The position numbers were made by a program, and so were the translations under genes. A DNA stretch of 64,000 nucleotides from an uncultured Prevotella sp. (GTDB taxonomy: Bacteria; Bacteroidota; Bacteroidia; Bacteroidales; Bacteroidaceae), in the NCBI RefSeq assembly GCF_946407605.1, contig NZ_CAMJOS010000010.1, positions 1-64,000 on the forward strand, given 5' to 3'. Shown piece by piece: positions 56,569-63,980 of the stretch. Position 1 is the first letter of the stretch; every line of letters begins with the position of its first letter. Under the pieces are notes generated by a model that saw only the letters and a program-made list of their open reading frames with translations, did no database searches and was not told the DNA's origin.

Positions 56569-58099
56569 GGGACCTCCTTTCTTTATTACTCAGACTCAAA
56601 CCGCTGCTGTGCACGTTCTTCTTGCGATACAGCAGGTCGTAGCTCAGGGTGATGCCAACGCGGGTGGGGCCCAGCCAGTTCCAGCGGTACTGGCGCTTCT
56701 TGAAATACTCGGGCTTCTGACTCCATTTATAATAATAGAGGTTGTCGCGGAAGGCGGGGTTCACGGGGTTCTCGTACTGGTAGGGGTCGTACTTACAATG
56801 GAAATAGCCCAGCTGCACACCCAGCTCCAGCTTCCAGTGACCACTGCGGGTGATTGGCATCACATAACCTGCTCCAATGCCGGCTCCGGCACCTTCGCCC
56901 ACCCAGCCGCGGTTCTCGTCGAAGCAGATGCCGAATACCGTACCGTGGACATAGCCCTGCAGGTAGAAACCTGTGTAGGCTTTCTTGTTATAGACCTCGT
57001 TCTCGCCGTAGACTCCCGTAGGTGCTTTGGCTCCCTTCGTATAATAGCGGACCTCGGCCTGCCAGTTTCTTCCCTGGAAATACTTATGGGCGTCGTAATC
57101 CTGCCACCAAGGCATATCCAACGAGGCACCATAGGTGAGATGACCGCTCTGGGGATAGTACTCTAAAGCCAAATTGGGGATGGGGCACCAGCGGTCGTAA
57201 CCTGGCATATAGGCGAAGTCCAACAGCAGGTTGGTCTTCACTGCCAGCATCTTCCTGCGGGGCTCTTCCGGACGCTCGGGCACTTCTTCCCAGATGGTGT
57301 CGCCTTCAAGCAGATCGGTGGCCAGTGTGTCTGCCATCAGTGTGTCGGGCTTGATAGGCTCGGGCTCTGGCAGTATAGGTTCTGGCTCCTGATACTTGCG
57401 GAAGAACAGCATGATGCGGGCAGAACGCAACTGCGGGTAGTAGGTCCTTAATAGGCGCCTCCACAACTTGCCCTGGCGGGCATTCATCAGGGCTCTCTTC
57501 AGACGATCGTGGTCGTTGTTGGGCAGGTACTTGTCGCACAGTCCCTTCACGTATTCGTAGTCGGGATCGTCGATCTTCTTCATGGCAATGCAGAGCGAAC
57601 GATAGTCCTCTATATCGTAGTCCAGCGTGATGCTCTCGGGGGTGAGGGCCTTCTTGCTGCCTACAGAATCGCTCAGGCCGTTGAAGGTTAGGCGCTTGGT
57701 GATAAAGTCGGTCAGAGCCTTGGCACGATTCTGACTCAGGCGCTTATTGTTCAGATAAGGACCTTCGGGCGAGGCGGCACCACGAATCACAATAGCCACC
57801 AACTCCAGACTGTCGGCATTGATGTGGGGCAGTACAACCTGCTCCAGTTCCTCCAGGGTCTTGTCGTTCTTGGGCAGACCGTATTTGTTGACTGGGAATA
57901 CCACCTTCGCACAGTTGTCGTAGAAGTCCTCGTCGGTGAGTTGGATGGAGTCCTCGCTCTCCACAAAACGGATGTAAGAATATTTTTCGTAGAAGGCGGC
58001 ATCTGACAAAACGATCAACGTAGCAGCAACGGCAGATAGCACGGATGTCACTGCTATCAGCACGATGAGAATGATATGTCGCTGCACGTAGTTATTCAT
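56561..58099 (-). CDS. OmpA-like / DUF3575 membrane protein (512 aa)
   Basis: First gene of the fimbrial operon. A membrane segment (about 9-31) is followed by an OmpA-like region (about 60-190) with the motif GAASPEGPYLNNKRLSQNRA, as in peptidoglycan-associated OmpA domains. Then come a Pro/Glu linker (about 233-275, EPEPILPEPEPIKPD) and a DUF3575 beta-barrel-like domain (about 283-500, KTNLLLDFAYMPGYDRW, GVYGENEVYNKK, GAGAGIGAGYVMPI). The protein probably spans from the cell wall to the outer membrane and anchors or scaffolds the appendage; this is inference from domain order and neighbours. ATG at 58099 is preceded by AAGGAG and lies about 20 bp below a -7 box. It overlaps the DUF5119 gene by 8 bp. 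Confidence 0.85.
   Translation of the reverse strand: MNNYVQRHIILIVLIAVTSVLSAVAATLIVLSDAAFYEKYSYIRFVESEDSIQLTDEDFYDNCAKVVFPVNKYGLPKNDKTLEELEQVVLPHINADSLELVAIVIRGAASPEGPYLNNKRLSQNRAKALTDFITKRLTFNGLSDSVGSKKALTPESITLDYDIEDYRSLCIAMKKIDDPDYEYVKGLCDKYLPNNDHDRLKRALMNARQGKLWRRLLRTYYPQLRSARIMLFFRKYQEPEPILPEPEPIKPDTLMADTLATDLLEGDTIWEEVPERPEEPRRKMLAVKTNLLLDFAYMPGYDRWCPIPNLALEYYPQSGHLTYGASLDMPWWQDYDAHKYFQGRNWQAEVRYYTKGAKAPTGVYGENEVYNKKAYTGFYLQGYVHGTVFGICFDENRGWVGEGAGAGIGAGYVMPITRSGHWKLELGVQLGYFHCKYDPYQYENPVNPAFRDNLYYYKWSQKPEYFKKRQYRWNWLGPTRVGITLSYDLLYRKKNVHSSGLSLSNKERRSHE
56573..56579 (-). promoter_or_regulatory. Strong Shine-Dalgarno AAGGAGG before the DUF5119 gene
   Basis: AAGGAGG sits 4 bp before the ATG at 56568 (AAGGAGGTCCC then ATG). 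Bacteroidetes genes usually lack such sites, so it stands out. It supports reinitiation at the overlapping start and the choice of 56568 over the in-frame ATG four codons later. Confidence 0.7.
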
Positions 58100-58104
58100 T
58101 TTAA

Positions 58105-58127
58105 CTCCTTTTTAATTCGCAAAGATA
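58105..58127 (-). promoter_or_regulatory. Promoter -7 box and ribosome-binding site of the fimbrial operon
   Basis: On the minus strand TATCTTTG (58120-58127) matches the -7 consensus TAnnTTTG. AAGGAG (58105-58110) lies 5 bp before the ATG at 58099, so the leader is only about 14 bases. No clear TTTG is seen at the -33 position, which is A/T-rich. The remaining 58128-58367 holds no gene. Confidence 0.6.
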
Positions 58128-58367
58128 GCATTTTTTTTTATAATAAAGTACGCGTGATAGTGATTTTAATACAAGTCTTAACATAATTTAAGAAAAACGT
58201 CACGGAGGAGAGGGTTTTCTTATCCTAAAACGTAAATAAAAGCCCAAATGAGGTGTCTTTTGTTTAAAGGCTTTTTTCTATGAAAATAGGACAAACAGGG
58301 GTGGAGTATGGATCGGACTGGAGTCTAATGGCTACTGTTAAATTTACTTTATTTTAGATGTTTTTCT

Positions 58368-58398
58368 TTTGCGAAACGGAAAAGATTTTGTACCTTTG
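58368..58398 (+). promoter_or_regulatory. Promoter of the Nif3-like gene
   Basis: TTTG (58368-58371), a 19-bp spacer and TACCTTTG (58391-58398) match the Bacteroidetes consensus. The GTG start at 58419 would lie about 14 bases below the transcript start. It is divergent from the fimbrial operon promoter. Confidence 0.8.
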
Positions 58399-58418
58399 TG
58401 CCGAAATTGCGAAATAGC

Positions 58419-59213
58419 GTGAAAATAAAACAAGTGCTGAGCGCCCTTGAACAGTTCGCGCCCCTGCCGCTGCAGGAAAGTTGGGATAATGCTGGCTTGC
58501 AGATTGGATTGACAGAGGCGGAGGTTTCAGGGGCATTATTGTGTCTGGACGTCACCGAGAAAGTCATCGATGAAGCCATCGCCAAGGGGTGCAACCTCGT
58601 GGTGAGCCATCATCCGTTGCTCTTCCGTGGATTGAAACAGGTGAGCGATGCCAATGATGTGCAGCGTACCGTCAGAAAGGCCATCAAGGCTGATATCTGC
58701 GTCATCTCCATGCACACCAATATGGATAATGCAAAGGGTGGGGTGAACTTCAAAATCGCAGAGCGCCTCGGGGCTAAATGTCACACAGAAGGTAAAGGTC
58801 ACACAGATTTCACAGATAACACAGATGTTAAGGTGCCAATGGTGGTGGCAGAACTGCCGGAGGCGATGGAGGCAAGGGCCTTTATTGAATTGGTGAAGGA
58901 AAGGTTTGGCGTGAAATGCGCACACTGCAATGAGCTGTTACAGAGGCCGATACGGAAGGTGGCCATCTGCGGTGGGGCAGGGGACTTCATGCTCGACGAG
59001 GCCATCGCAAAGGGGGCCGACGCCTTCATCACTGGCGAGATGCACTATCACCAGTATTTCGGACACGAACAGCAGATTCAGATCTGCGTCATTGGTCACT
59101 ACGAGAGCGAGCAGTTTACGACGGAAATTTTCCAGGATATCATCCACCAAGCGTGTCCTGGTGTCCGCACCGAAATCGCCGCCACAAACACCAATCCGAT
59201 AATATATGTTTAA
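58419..59213 (+). CDS. Nif3-like dinuclear metal-binding protein (GTP cyclohydrolase I type 2 family)
   Basis: 264 residues. Metal-site motifs are in order: SHHPLLF (His64/65), MHTNMDNAKGG (His99, Asp103), GGAGDFMLDEA (185-195) and GHYESEQ (His227, Glu231). The family forms hexameric toroids with two metals; its physiological substrate is unsettled. Many Bacteroidetes members are about 365 residues because of a PII-like insert; this one is of the short kind. Between residues about 121 and 136, at the position of that insert, it reads CHTEGKGHTDFTDNTD, which is a translated family A 9-mer array. The start is GTG at 58419; a GTG at 58398 overlaps the -7 box and is rejected. The zinc-ribbon gene follows after 58 bp, probably co-transcribed. 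Confidence 0.9.
   Translation: MKIKQVLSALEQFAPLPLQESWDNAGLQIGLTEAEVSGALLCLDVTEKVIDEAIAKGCNLVVSHHPLLFRGLKQVSDANDVQRTVRKAIKADICVISMHTNMDNAKGGVNFKIAERLGAKCHTEGKGHTDFTDNTDVKVPMVVAELPEAMEARAFIELVKERFGVKCAHCNELLQRPIRKVAICGGAGDFMLDEAIAKGADAFITGEMHYHQYFGHEQQIQICVIGHYESEQFTTEIFQDIIHQACPGVRTEIAATNTNPIIYV
58779..58826 (+). repeat. In-frame family A 9-mer array inside the Nif3-like gene
   Basis: GTCACACAGA occurs twice (58780-58789 and about 58799-58808). The second copy runs into 9-bp CACAGAT units (TTCACAGAT, AACACAGAT). The same boxes and units flank the methyltransferase gene at 1-108 and lie at 50316-50369. The reading frame passes through without a stop. Confidence 0.85.
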
Positions 59214-59271
59214 TAGGGAAACGAATGAGAATAATTAAAATAATTTTATCCACGAATAATTAAAGAAAATT

Positions 59272-60132
59272 ATGGCAAAAAAAGATGCAACAGACTTGTC
59301 TGTGGAAGAGAAGCTGAAGACGCTCTTCCTGCTGCAGACGGCTCTCTCGGCTATCGACGAGAAGAAAGCTCTGCGTGGTGAACTGCCCCTCGAGGTAGAG
59401 GACCTGGAGGCTGAGATTGAAGGCCTGAACACTCGTGTAGAACGCATTCAGAGCGAAATCGACGAGTTCGAACGCGCCATCTCGCAGAAGAAAGCTGAGA
59501 TCATCGAGTCACAGAACAACGTGGAGCGCTACAAGCAGCAGCTCAATGATGTGCGTAACAACCGTGAGTACGACACCCTGTCGAAGGAAATCGAGTTCCA
59601 GTCGCTGGAAATCGAGCTCTGTAACAAGAAAATCAACGAGGCACAGCGTCGTATCGCCGAGAAACAGGAGGAACTGCAGGCTAACCAGTCCGTGATGGAC
59701 GAGAAGCAGGCTGACCTGGATCTGAAGCGCAGCGAGCTGGATGAAATCATGGAGGAGACACGTGCCGAAGAGGATAAGCTCAAGGAGAAGGCACACGAGT
59801 ACGAGTCAAAGATCGAGGCCCGTCTGCTCACCTCTTTCAAGCGTATCCGTAAGAATGCCCGCAATGGACTGGGCATCGTTTATGTGCAGCGTGATGCCTG
59901 CGGTGGTTGCTTCAATAAGATTCCGCCCCAGCGTCAGTTGGATATCAAGATGCACAAGAAAGTCATCGTTTGCGAGTACTGCGGACGTATCCTCATCGAT
60001 CCCGAGCTGGCTGGCGTGAAGACCGAGAAGCCCGCTGAGGAGAAGAAGTCACGTCGCCGCAGCAGCACGGGTGGCTCTGTTCGCCGCTCTTCTACCTCGA
60101 AGAAGGCCACAGACGCCAACGATATGATCTAA
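59272..60132 (+). CDS. C4 zinc-ribbon coiled-coil protein (DUF164/CdsZ-like)
   Basis: 286 residues. A long coiled coil spans about 10-185 (repeated E/K/L heptads, for example EDLEAEIEGLNTRVERIQ). A C4 zinc ribbon follows with CGGC (Cys210, Cys213) and CEYC (Cys234, Cys237). The tail is basic and Ser-rich (SRRRSSTGGSVRRSS). The family is widespread and often lies next to Nif3-like genes, as here. Its role is not established; nucleic-acid or regulatory binding has been suggested for relatives. The gene ends 6 bp before the end of a convergent minus-strand gene. Confidence 0.9.
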   Translation: MAKKDATDLSVEEKLKTLFLLQTALSAIDEKKALRGELPLEVEDLEAEIEGLNTRVERIQSEIDEFERAISQKKAEIIESQNNVERYKQQLNDVRNNREYDTLSKEIEFQSLEIELCNKKINEAQRRIAEKQEELQANQSVMDEKQADLDLKRSELDEIMEETRAEEDKLKEKAHEYESKIEARLLTSFKRIRKNARNGLGIVYVQRDACGGCFNKIPPQRQLDIKMHKKVIVCEYCGRILIDPELAGVKTEKPAEEKKSRRRSSTGGSVRRSSTSKKATDANDMI

Positions 60133-60138
60133 AAGGCT

Positions 60139-60585
60139 CTAAAGAATGTCGTAGCTGGGAATTTCGGGAAGGAATTCCCAGCTATGTTTTTCGTAGTCCA
60201 TACGACAGCAGAAATGCTGTAAACCATTGGAAATCACCAGATAATCGACGTGCAGCAGACGGTTATAGACGGATATCTGGTCAAACACTTGCTGCGTAAT
60301 CTCTACATCAGGCGCTTTATACTCGATAATCATCTGGGGCTGCATGGCCTTATCATATAATAAGGAATCGCAACGCAGCTTCTTTTCTCCTACACGCAAC
60401 TCCACCTCGTTGGCCAGCAGACCCTTGGGATAGCCCTTCTGCTCTATCAGAAAATGCACAAAATGCTGGCGAACCCATTCCTCGGGCGTCAGAGCCACCC
60501 ATTTTCGACGCAGAAAGTCGAAAATCTGGCGATGCCCGTTATGCTCGCGCCATTTTATTTCGTATGGAGGCAGGTTTATTTCCAT
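60139..60585 (-). CDS. HsdR_N-type (type I restriction R subunit N-terminus-like) protein
   Basis: 148 residues, a single domain like the N-terminal PD-(D/E)XK nuclease fold of type I restriction R subunits (HSDR_N_2). Candidate site: Glu60/62, Asp73 (RCDSLLYD) and Glu88-x-Lys90 (IIEYKAP). No helicase part and no hsdM or hsdS gene is nearby, so this is not a restriction system. Stand-alone copies are common in Bacteroidales and their role is unknown. It is divergent from holA across 148 bp and convergent with the zinc-ribbon gene. Confidence 0.85.
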   Translation of the reverse strand: MEINLPPYEIKWREHNGHRQIFDFLRRKWVALTPEEWVRQHFVHFLIEQKGYPKGLLANEVELRVGEKKLRCDSLLYDKAMQPQMIIEYKAPDVEITQQVFDQISVYNRLLHVDYLVISNGLQHFCCRMDYEKHSWEFLPEIPSYDIL

Positions 60586-60613
60586 TTTTATTTGCTATTT
60601 TTCGTGCTTATTC

Positions 60614-60628
60614 GTAACTTTAAGTTAC
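60614..60628. promoter_or_regulatory. Palindrome GTAACTT-T-AAGTTAC between divergent genes
   Basis: A perfect 7+1+7 inverted repeat in the gap between the HsdR_N-type gene and holA. It is operator-like in size, but no regulator is indicated by context. Confidence 0.4.
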
Positions 60629-60640
60629 ACTTGAAGATAC

Positions 60641-60697
60641 TTTCGCTCGGAAAAACTCAAATGAATTTGGTTTTTCGCTCACTTATTCGTATCTTTG
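60641..60697 (+). promoter_or_regulatory. holA promoter inside a dispersed CGCTCGG element
   Basis: TTTG (60666-60669), a 20-bp spacer and TATCTTTG (60690-60697) match the Bacteroidetes consensus. The upstream part contains CGCTCGG-N5-CTCAAA, also present at about 4890-4908, followed by a second CGCTC before TTATTCG. The promoter thus appears to be carried by a repeated element. Confidence 0.75.
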
Positions 60698-60733
60698 CAA
60701 CCGCAAAGGTACAAAATATCTTTCAAACAAACA

Positions 60734-61762
60734 ATGGCAGAGACCAAAAATGTGACTTACAACAGCATTATGACTGACCTACAGGCGGGTAAATACCAGC
60801 CTGTGTACTACCTCATGGGCGAGGAGTCGTACTATATCGACAAAATTTGCGATTATATCGCAGAACATGCCCTACAGCCAGAGGAACGCGACTTTAACCA
60901 GACCATCTTCTTTGGTAGCGATGTCAGCGCCTCGCAGATTGCCGACGCCGCACGACGCTATCCGATGATGGCTGAAAGACAGGTGGTCATCGTAAAAGAA
61001 GCGCAGAACTTGAAGAATACGGAGGCGCTGGAGAAGTACTTAAAGCAGCCCTCACAGACTACCATACTTGTCATCTGTCATAAAAACGGTAAAATTGACG
61101 GCAGAAAACGCGAATATGTGAAGCTGATACAGCAGGCTGGCGTACTTTTTGAGAGCCAGAAGCTGAAAGATCGCGACCTGCCGGCATTTATCGAGAACTA
61201 CGTCAAGCAAAAGAATGCTTCTATCGACCCGAAATCAACTCAACTCATCGCTGATGCCATCGGCGCTGACCTGAGTCGCCTGACTGGCGAGCTCGACAAG
61301 GTGCTCATCAGTCTGCCTGAAAACAATAAACGGATTACGCCGCAGGTGGTGGAGGACCAAATAGGGGTGAGCAAGGACTTTAACGGTTTCGAGTTGAGAG
61401 ATGCTATCGTAAACCGGAATGTTTTCAAAGCAAATCAGATAATCAATTATTTTGACAAAAATCCGAAGGCTGGTAGCATCTACTCTTTTCTCCCGTTGCT
61501 CTTTAATTACTTCCAGAATTTAATTATTGCGTGGTACGCACCAAATAGAGGAAGCCAAGAGGCTGTAGCTGAGTGGTTAGAATTGAGATCTCCATGGGCT
61601 GCCAAAGAGTACATGACTGGCATGAGAAATTTCTCTGCGATGAAAACCATGCAGATAATTTCAAAACTACGCGAAATAGATGCCAAAAGTAAGGGCTTAG
61701 ACAACCCAAATACCCCTCCAGGGGAGCTGATGAAAGAACTTATTTTTTACATTTTGCACTAA
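60734..61762 (+). CDS. holA: DNA polymerase III delta subunit
   Basis: 342 residues. The clamp-loader delta subunit opens the beta sliding clamp during replication. Visible family features: the N-terminal YYLMGEESYYIDKICDYI, then AARRYPMMAERQVVIVKEAQ (about 75-95), LVICHKNGKIDGRKREY, the helical DLSRLTGELDKVLIS (about 180-195) and the C-terminal GLDNPNTPPGELMKELIFYI. ATG at 60734 is chosen; a TTG at 60695 lies in the -7 box and is rejected. It has its own promoter and a terminator 36 bp after the stop. Confidence 0.93.
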   Translation: MAETKNVTYNSIMTDLQAGKYQPVYYLMGEESYYIDKICDYIAEHALQPEERDFNQTIFFGSDVSASQIADAARRYPMMAERQVVIVKEAQNLKNTEALEKYLKQPSQTTILVICHKNGKIDGRKREYVKLIQQAGVLFESQKLKDRDLPAFIENYVKQKNASIDPKSTQLIADAIGADLSRLTGELDKVLISLPENNKRITPQVVEDQIGVSKDFNGFELRDAIVNRNVFKANQIINYFDKNPKAGSIYSFLPLLFNYFQNLIIAWYAPNRGSQEAVAEWLELRSPWAAKEYMTGMRNFSAMKTMQIISKLREIDAKSKGLDNPNTPPGELMKELIFYILH

Positions 61763-61798
61763 AAAGGCATCTTTTACTACCTGTTTTTCTCTAGAATG

Positions 61799-61823
61799 AG
61801 CACTCGCCAAGAGTGCTTTTTTT
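61799..61823 (+). terminator. Rho-independent terminator after holA
   Basis: AGCACTC, loop GCCAA, GAGTGCT, then seven T residues. A second hairpin (AAATGCCTG and CAGGCGTTT, 61830-61853) follows directly. Confidence 0.9.
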
Positions 61824-62513
61824 GACCCTAAATGCCTGTAAAATCAGGCGTTTAGCTCCAAATAACTACCCTCATATTTTAAAAATTTTCAGCCTCCTGG
61901 CCGTCGGCCGGAAATATTTCAAGCACGGCAAAATTGGCCTAATTTGTCCTCTTCAGATTTAGCGTTAAACTTTTTTATGATTCATATATCTGAACTTTGA
62001 ATCTTTAAAATGTTTAATTCTTAAATCATCAGTTACGTGATTTAAATATTAATACGTAAACTTTTTAAATTTAAATGCTTAAATATATAGATTATTAAAC
62101 TTTAAATATCGTCGTTTAAATATATAAATGCATAAATATAAAACTACAAACTTAAAGATATAAGTCTATAACAATCAACAAGTTAACTAAAAATCATAAA
62201 GCAAAAAGGCTCAGAATACTATTCCACTTACAACTATTCATTTAACTGAATATCCCCTATTATCAGGCCTTTTTACTTGGATATACAACTCTTAATCTTT
62301 GCATATATGCCCTAATTATAGGGTTTGTGGTGGTTGTAATGATTGAATAATCAGTGAGTTATGTATTATTGCTTATATTTTACTTAATCGCACTTTACAG
62401 TCTTGAATACGTATTTGTAAATGTAAACCAAGAAAACTTGTCTTTATTACTTTGATTTTACAAATATGAAACAGAAAATTTAAACTTTAATATCGTAAAT
62501 TCTTCTTTAAAAA
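61824..62513. other. AT-rich gene-free region
   Basis: About 690 bp without a credible ORF, very AT-rich from 61970 on. Short TTTAAA and TTAAAT runs recur (about 62040-62160). An imperfect long hairpin joins AAAAAGGCT (about 62204) to AGGCCTTTTT (about 62265), and CCCTA-ATTA-TAGGG lies near 62310-62325. A GGCCG...CGGCC stem is at about 61898-61910. No DnaA box or tRNA was recognised. It could hold a small RNA or regulator-binding sites. Confidence 0.45.
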
Positions 62514-62545
62514 GTTGCACGTTTCATTTTTTCTCTTTACCTTTG
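62514..62545 (+). promoter_or_regulatory. Promoter of the XRE regulator gene
   Basis: GTTG (62514-62517), a 20-bp spacer and TACCTTTG (62538-62545), close to the TTTG / TAnnTTTG consensus. The start codon is 52 bp further on. Confidence 0.65.
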
Positions 62546-62597
62546 TAAACTGAAACGAAAATGCCCAAAATGGGCTCCAAAACAACTTGATAAGCAA

Positions 62598-63086
62598 ATG
62601 AAGGACAGAATCAGACAGATTATGGAGTCACAACACATGACTCAACAGGTGTTCGCAAATTGCATCGGAACGACACCCGCCACCTTGAGTGGCATCTTTA
62701 ACGATCGCACCCGCCCTACTATTAACATCATTGAGAGCATCAAAAAGAAATTTCCTGACATCAGTCTCGAATGGCTCATGTTTGGTATTGGTGATATGTA
62801 CCAGACCTCATCTACCCCCCTTCAGGGTGATCAACAGTCCCAAATTGTACCTCCTTCTATGGGGCAAAATGTACAAGATCAAGTCCTCGATTTTTCATCA
62901 CAGGCTGCTCCTACCCCTTCTTTTGCCCCTCAGCAGACGCTTTCTTACAATAGTGTCAGAAATACACATCAAGAAATGAACCGTGAAGAGGTAAAAATAG
63001 TTGACAAACCTATGCGAAAAGTCACCGAGATTCGGGTGTACTATGATGACCAGACGTGGGAAAGTTTCGTGCCTTCTAAGAAATAA
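62598..63086 (+). CDS. XRE-family helix-turn-helix regulator (162 aa)
   Basis: The N-terminal HTH (about 1-65) reads IRQIMESQHMTQQVFANCIG then TPATLSGIFNDRTRPTINII, a Cro/CI fold, with ISLEWLMFGIGDMY after it. The rest is a Gln/Pro/Ser-rich linker and a short basic C-terminus (KVTEIRVYYDDQTWESFVPS). Such single-gene regulators are common in Bacteroidales and their targets are unknown. The long AT-rich region upstream could contain its own operators. It lies 57 bp before pyrK, which has its own -7 box. Confidence 0.85.
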   Translation: MKDRIRQIMESQHMTQQVFANCIGTTPATLSGIFNDRTRPTINIIESIKKKFPDISLEWLMFGIGDMYQTSSTPLQGDQQSQIVPPSMGQNVQDQVLDFSSQAAPTPSFAPQQTLSYNSVRNTHQEMNREEVKIVDKPMRKVTEIRVYYDDQTWESFVPSKK

Positions 63087-63102
63087 TTCAAAAAAAATGT
63101 GT

Positions 63103-63110
63103 ATCTTTGC
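63103..63110 (+). promoter_or_regulatory. -7 box of the pyrK promoter
   Basis: TATCTTTG, 33 bp before the pyrK ATG. The -33 position is not consensus. Confidence 0.55.
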
Positions 63111-63143
63111 ACCTGAATTAGTATATATATTAATAAGGTGTAA

Positions 63144-63980
63144 ATGAAAAAATATATTCTGGACCTTCAGGTCAAGTCAGTAGATCGTGTTCATGAACGT
63201 TATGTGCTGATTAGACTGACGGATGATAAGCCCTTGCCAGAAATGCTGCCTGGGCAATTTGTAGAAGTGCGTGTTGACGGCTCATCTACAACTTTTCTGC
63301 GCCGTCCTATCTCAATTAATTTCGTGGATCGACAGGCCAACGAGCTGTGGCTGCTGGTGGCCTGTGTGGGTGACGGCACCCGTCGTCTGGCTGAACTGAA
63401 AGCTGGCGATACCCTTAATTGCGTGTTGCCCTTAGGTAACGGCTTTACATTACCTGTCACCTCTTACCCTTCTTGCGTCCCTTCGGTAGCAAGCGAGCAA
63501 AGCTCGAGCGCACCTTTCACCTTTCACCTTTCACCTCTCTTAGTAGGTGGTGGCGTGGGTGTAGCCCCGCTGCTCTATTTGGGCAAGGTGCTGAAAGAGA
63601 AGGGTGTAGAGCCAACGTTCTTGCTTGGAGCGCGTTCTGCCAAGGATTTGCTGATGCTCTCGGAGTTTGAGAAGTATGGACGGGTATTGGTGACCACAGA
63701 GGACGGCACGATGGGAGAAAAAGGCTTCGTAACCAACCATAGCGTGCTACAGCAGGAGCAATTTGACATGATTCAGGTCTGCGGTCCTACGCCAATGATG
63801 AAGGCGGTGGCGCGTTATGCCAACGAGAAAGGCATTGAGTGTGAGGTGTCGCTTGAGAACCTAATGGCCTGCGGCCTGGGGGCTTGTTTGTGTTGTGTGG
63901 AGAAGACCAAAGAAGGTAATTTGTGTGTATGTAAGGAAGGTCCCGTATTTAATATCAAGAGATTGTTATGGCAAAGTTAG
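63144..63980 (+). CDS. pyrK: Dihydroorotate dehydrogenase B electron-transfer subunit
   Basis: 278 residues. It passes electrons from the PyrD flavin to NAD+ in pyrimidine synthesis through FAD and a 2Fe-2S cluster. Seen: FAD motif RRPISI (53-58), nucleotide-binding GGGVGVAPL (135-143), CGPTPMM (213-219) and the cluster ligands Cys243, Cys248, Cys251 and Cys263 (ACGLGACLCC...CVCKEGP). The linker between the FAD and NAD domains (about 105-132), normally short and variable, is a translated family B element plus CACCTTT heptamers (SCVPSVASEQSSSAPFTF, then HLSP). All catalytic motifs are intact, so the protein is probably functional. It overlaps pyrD by 13 bp. Confidence 0.95.
   Translation: MKKYILDLQVKSVDRVHERYVLIRLTDDKPLPEMLPGQFVEVRVDGSSTTFLRRPISINFVDRQANELWLLVACVGDGTRRLAELKAGDTLNCVLPLGNGFTLPVTSYPSCVPSVASEQSSSAPFTFHLSPLLVGGGVGVAPLLYLGKVLKEKGVEPTFLLGARSAKDLLMLSEFEKYGRVLVTTEDGTMGEKGFVTNHSVLQQEQFDMIQVCGPTPMMKAVARYANEKGIECEVSLENLMACGLGACLCCVEKTKEGNLCVCKEGPVFNIKRLLWQS
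63472..63538 (+). repeat. In-frame family B element plus CACCTTT heptamers in pyrK
   Basis: The 40-bp core (63472-63511) is identical to those at 1520-1559 and 50370-50409 and is read in the same frame as in the S9 peptidase. About three and a half CACCTTT units follow to 63538. Confidence 0.92.

Noticed and set aside
58398..58418. Upstream GTG start of the Nif3-like gene
   Set aside because: It overlaps the TACCTTTG -7 box, so it could not be in the transcript.
60139..60585. Type I restriction system
   Set aside because: Only the N-terminal nuclease-like domain exists; there is no helicase part and no hsdM or hsdS gene.
60695..60733. Upstream TTG start of holA
   Set aside because: It lies within the TATCTTTG promoter box.
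61970..62513. Replication origin
   Set aside because: AT-rich, but no DnaA-box-like sequences were recognised and no dnaA or dnaN gene is adjacent.
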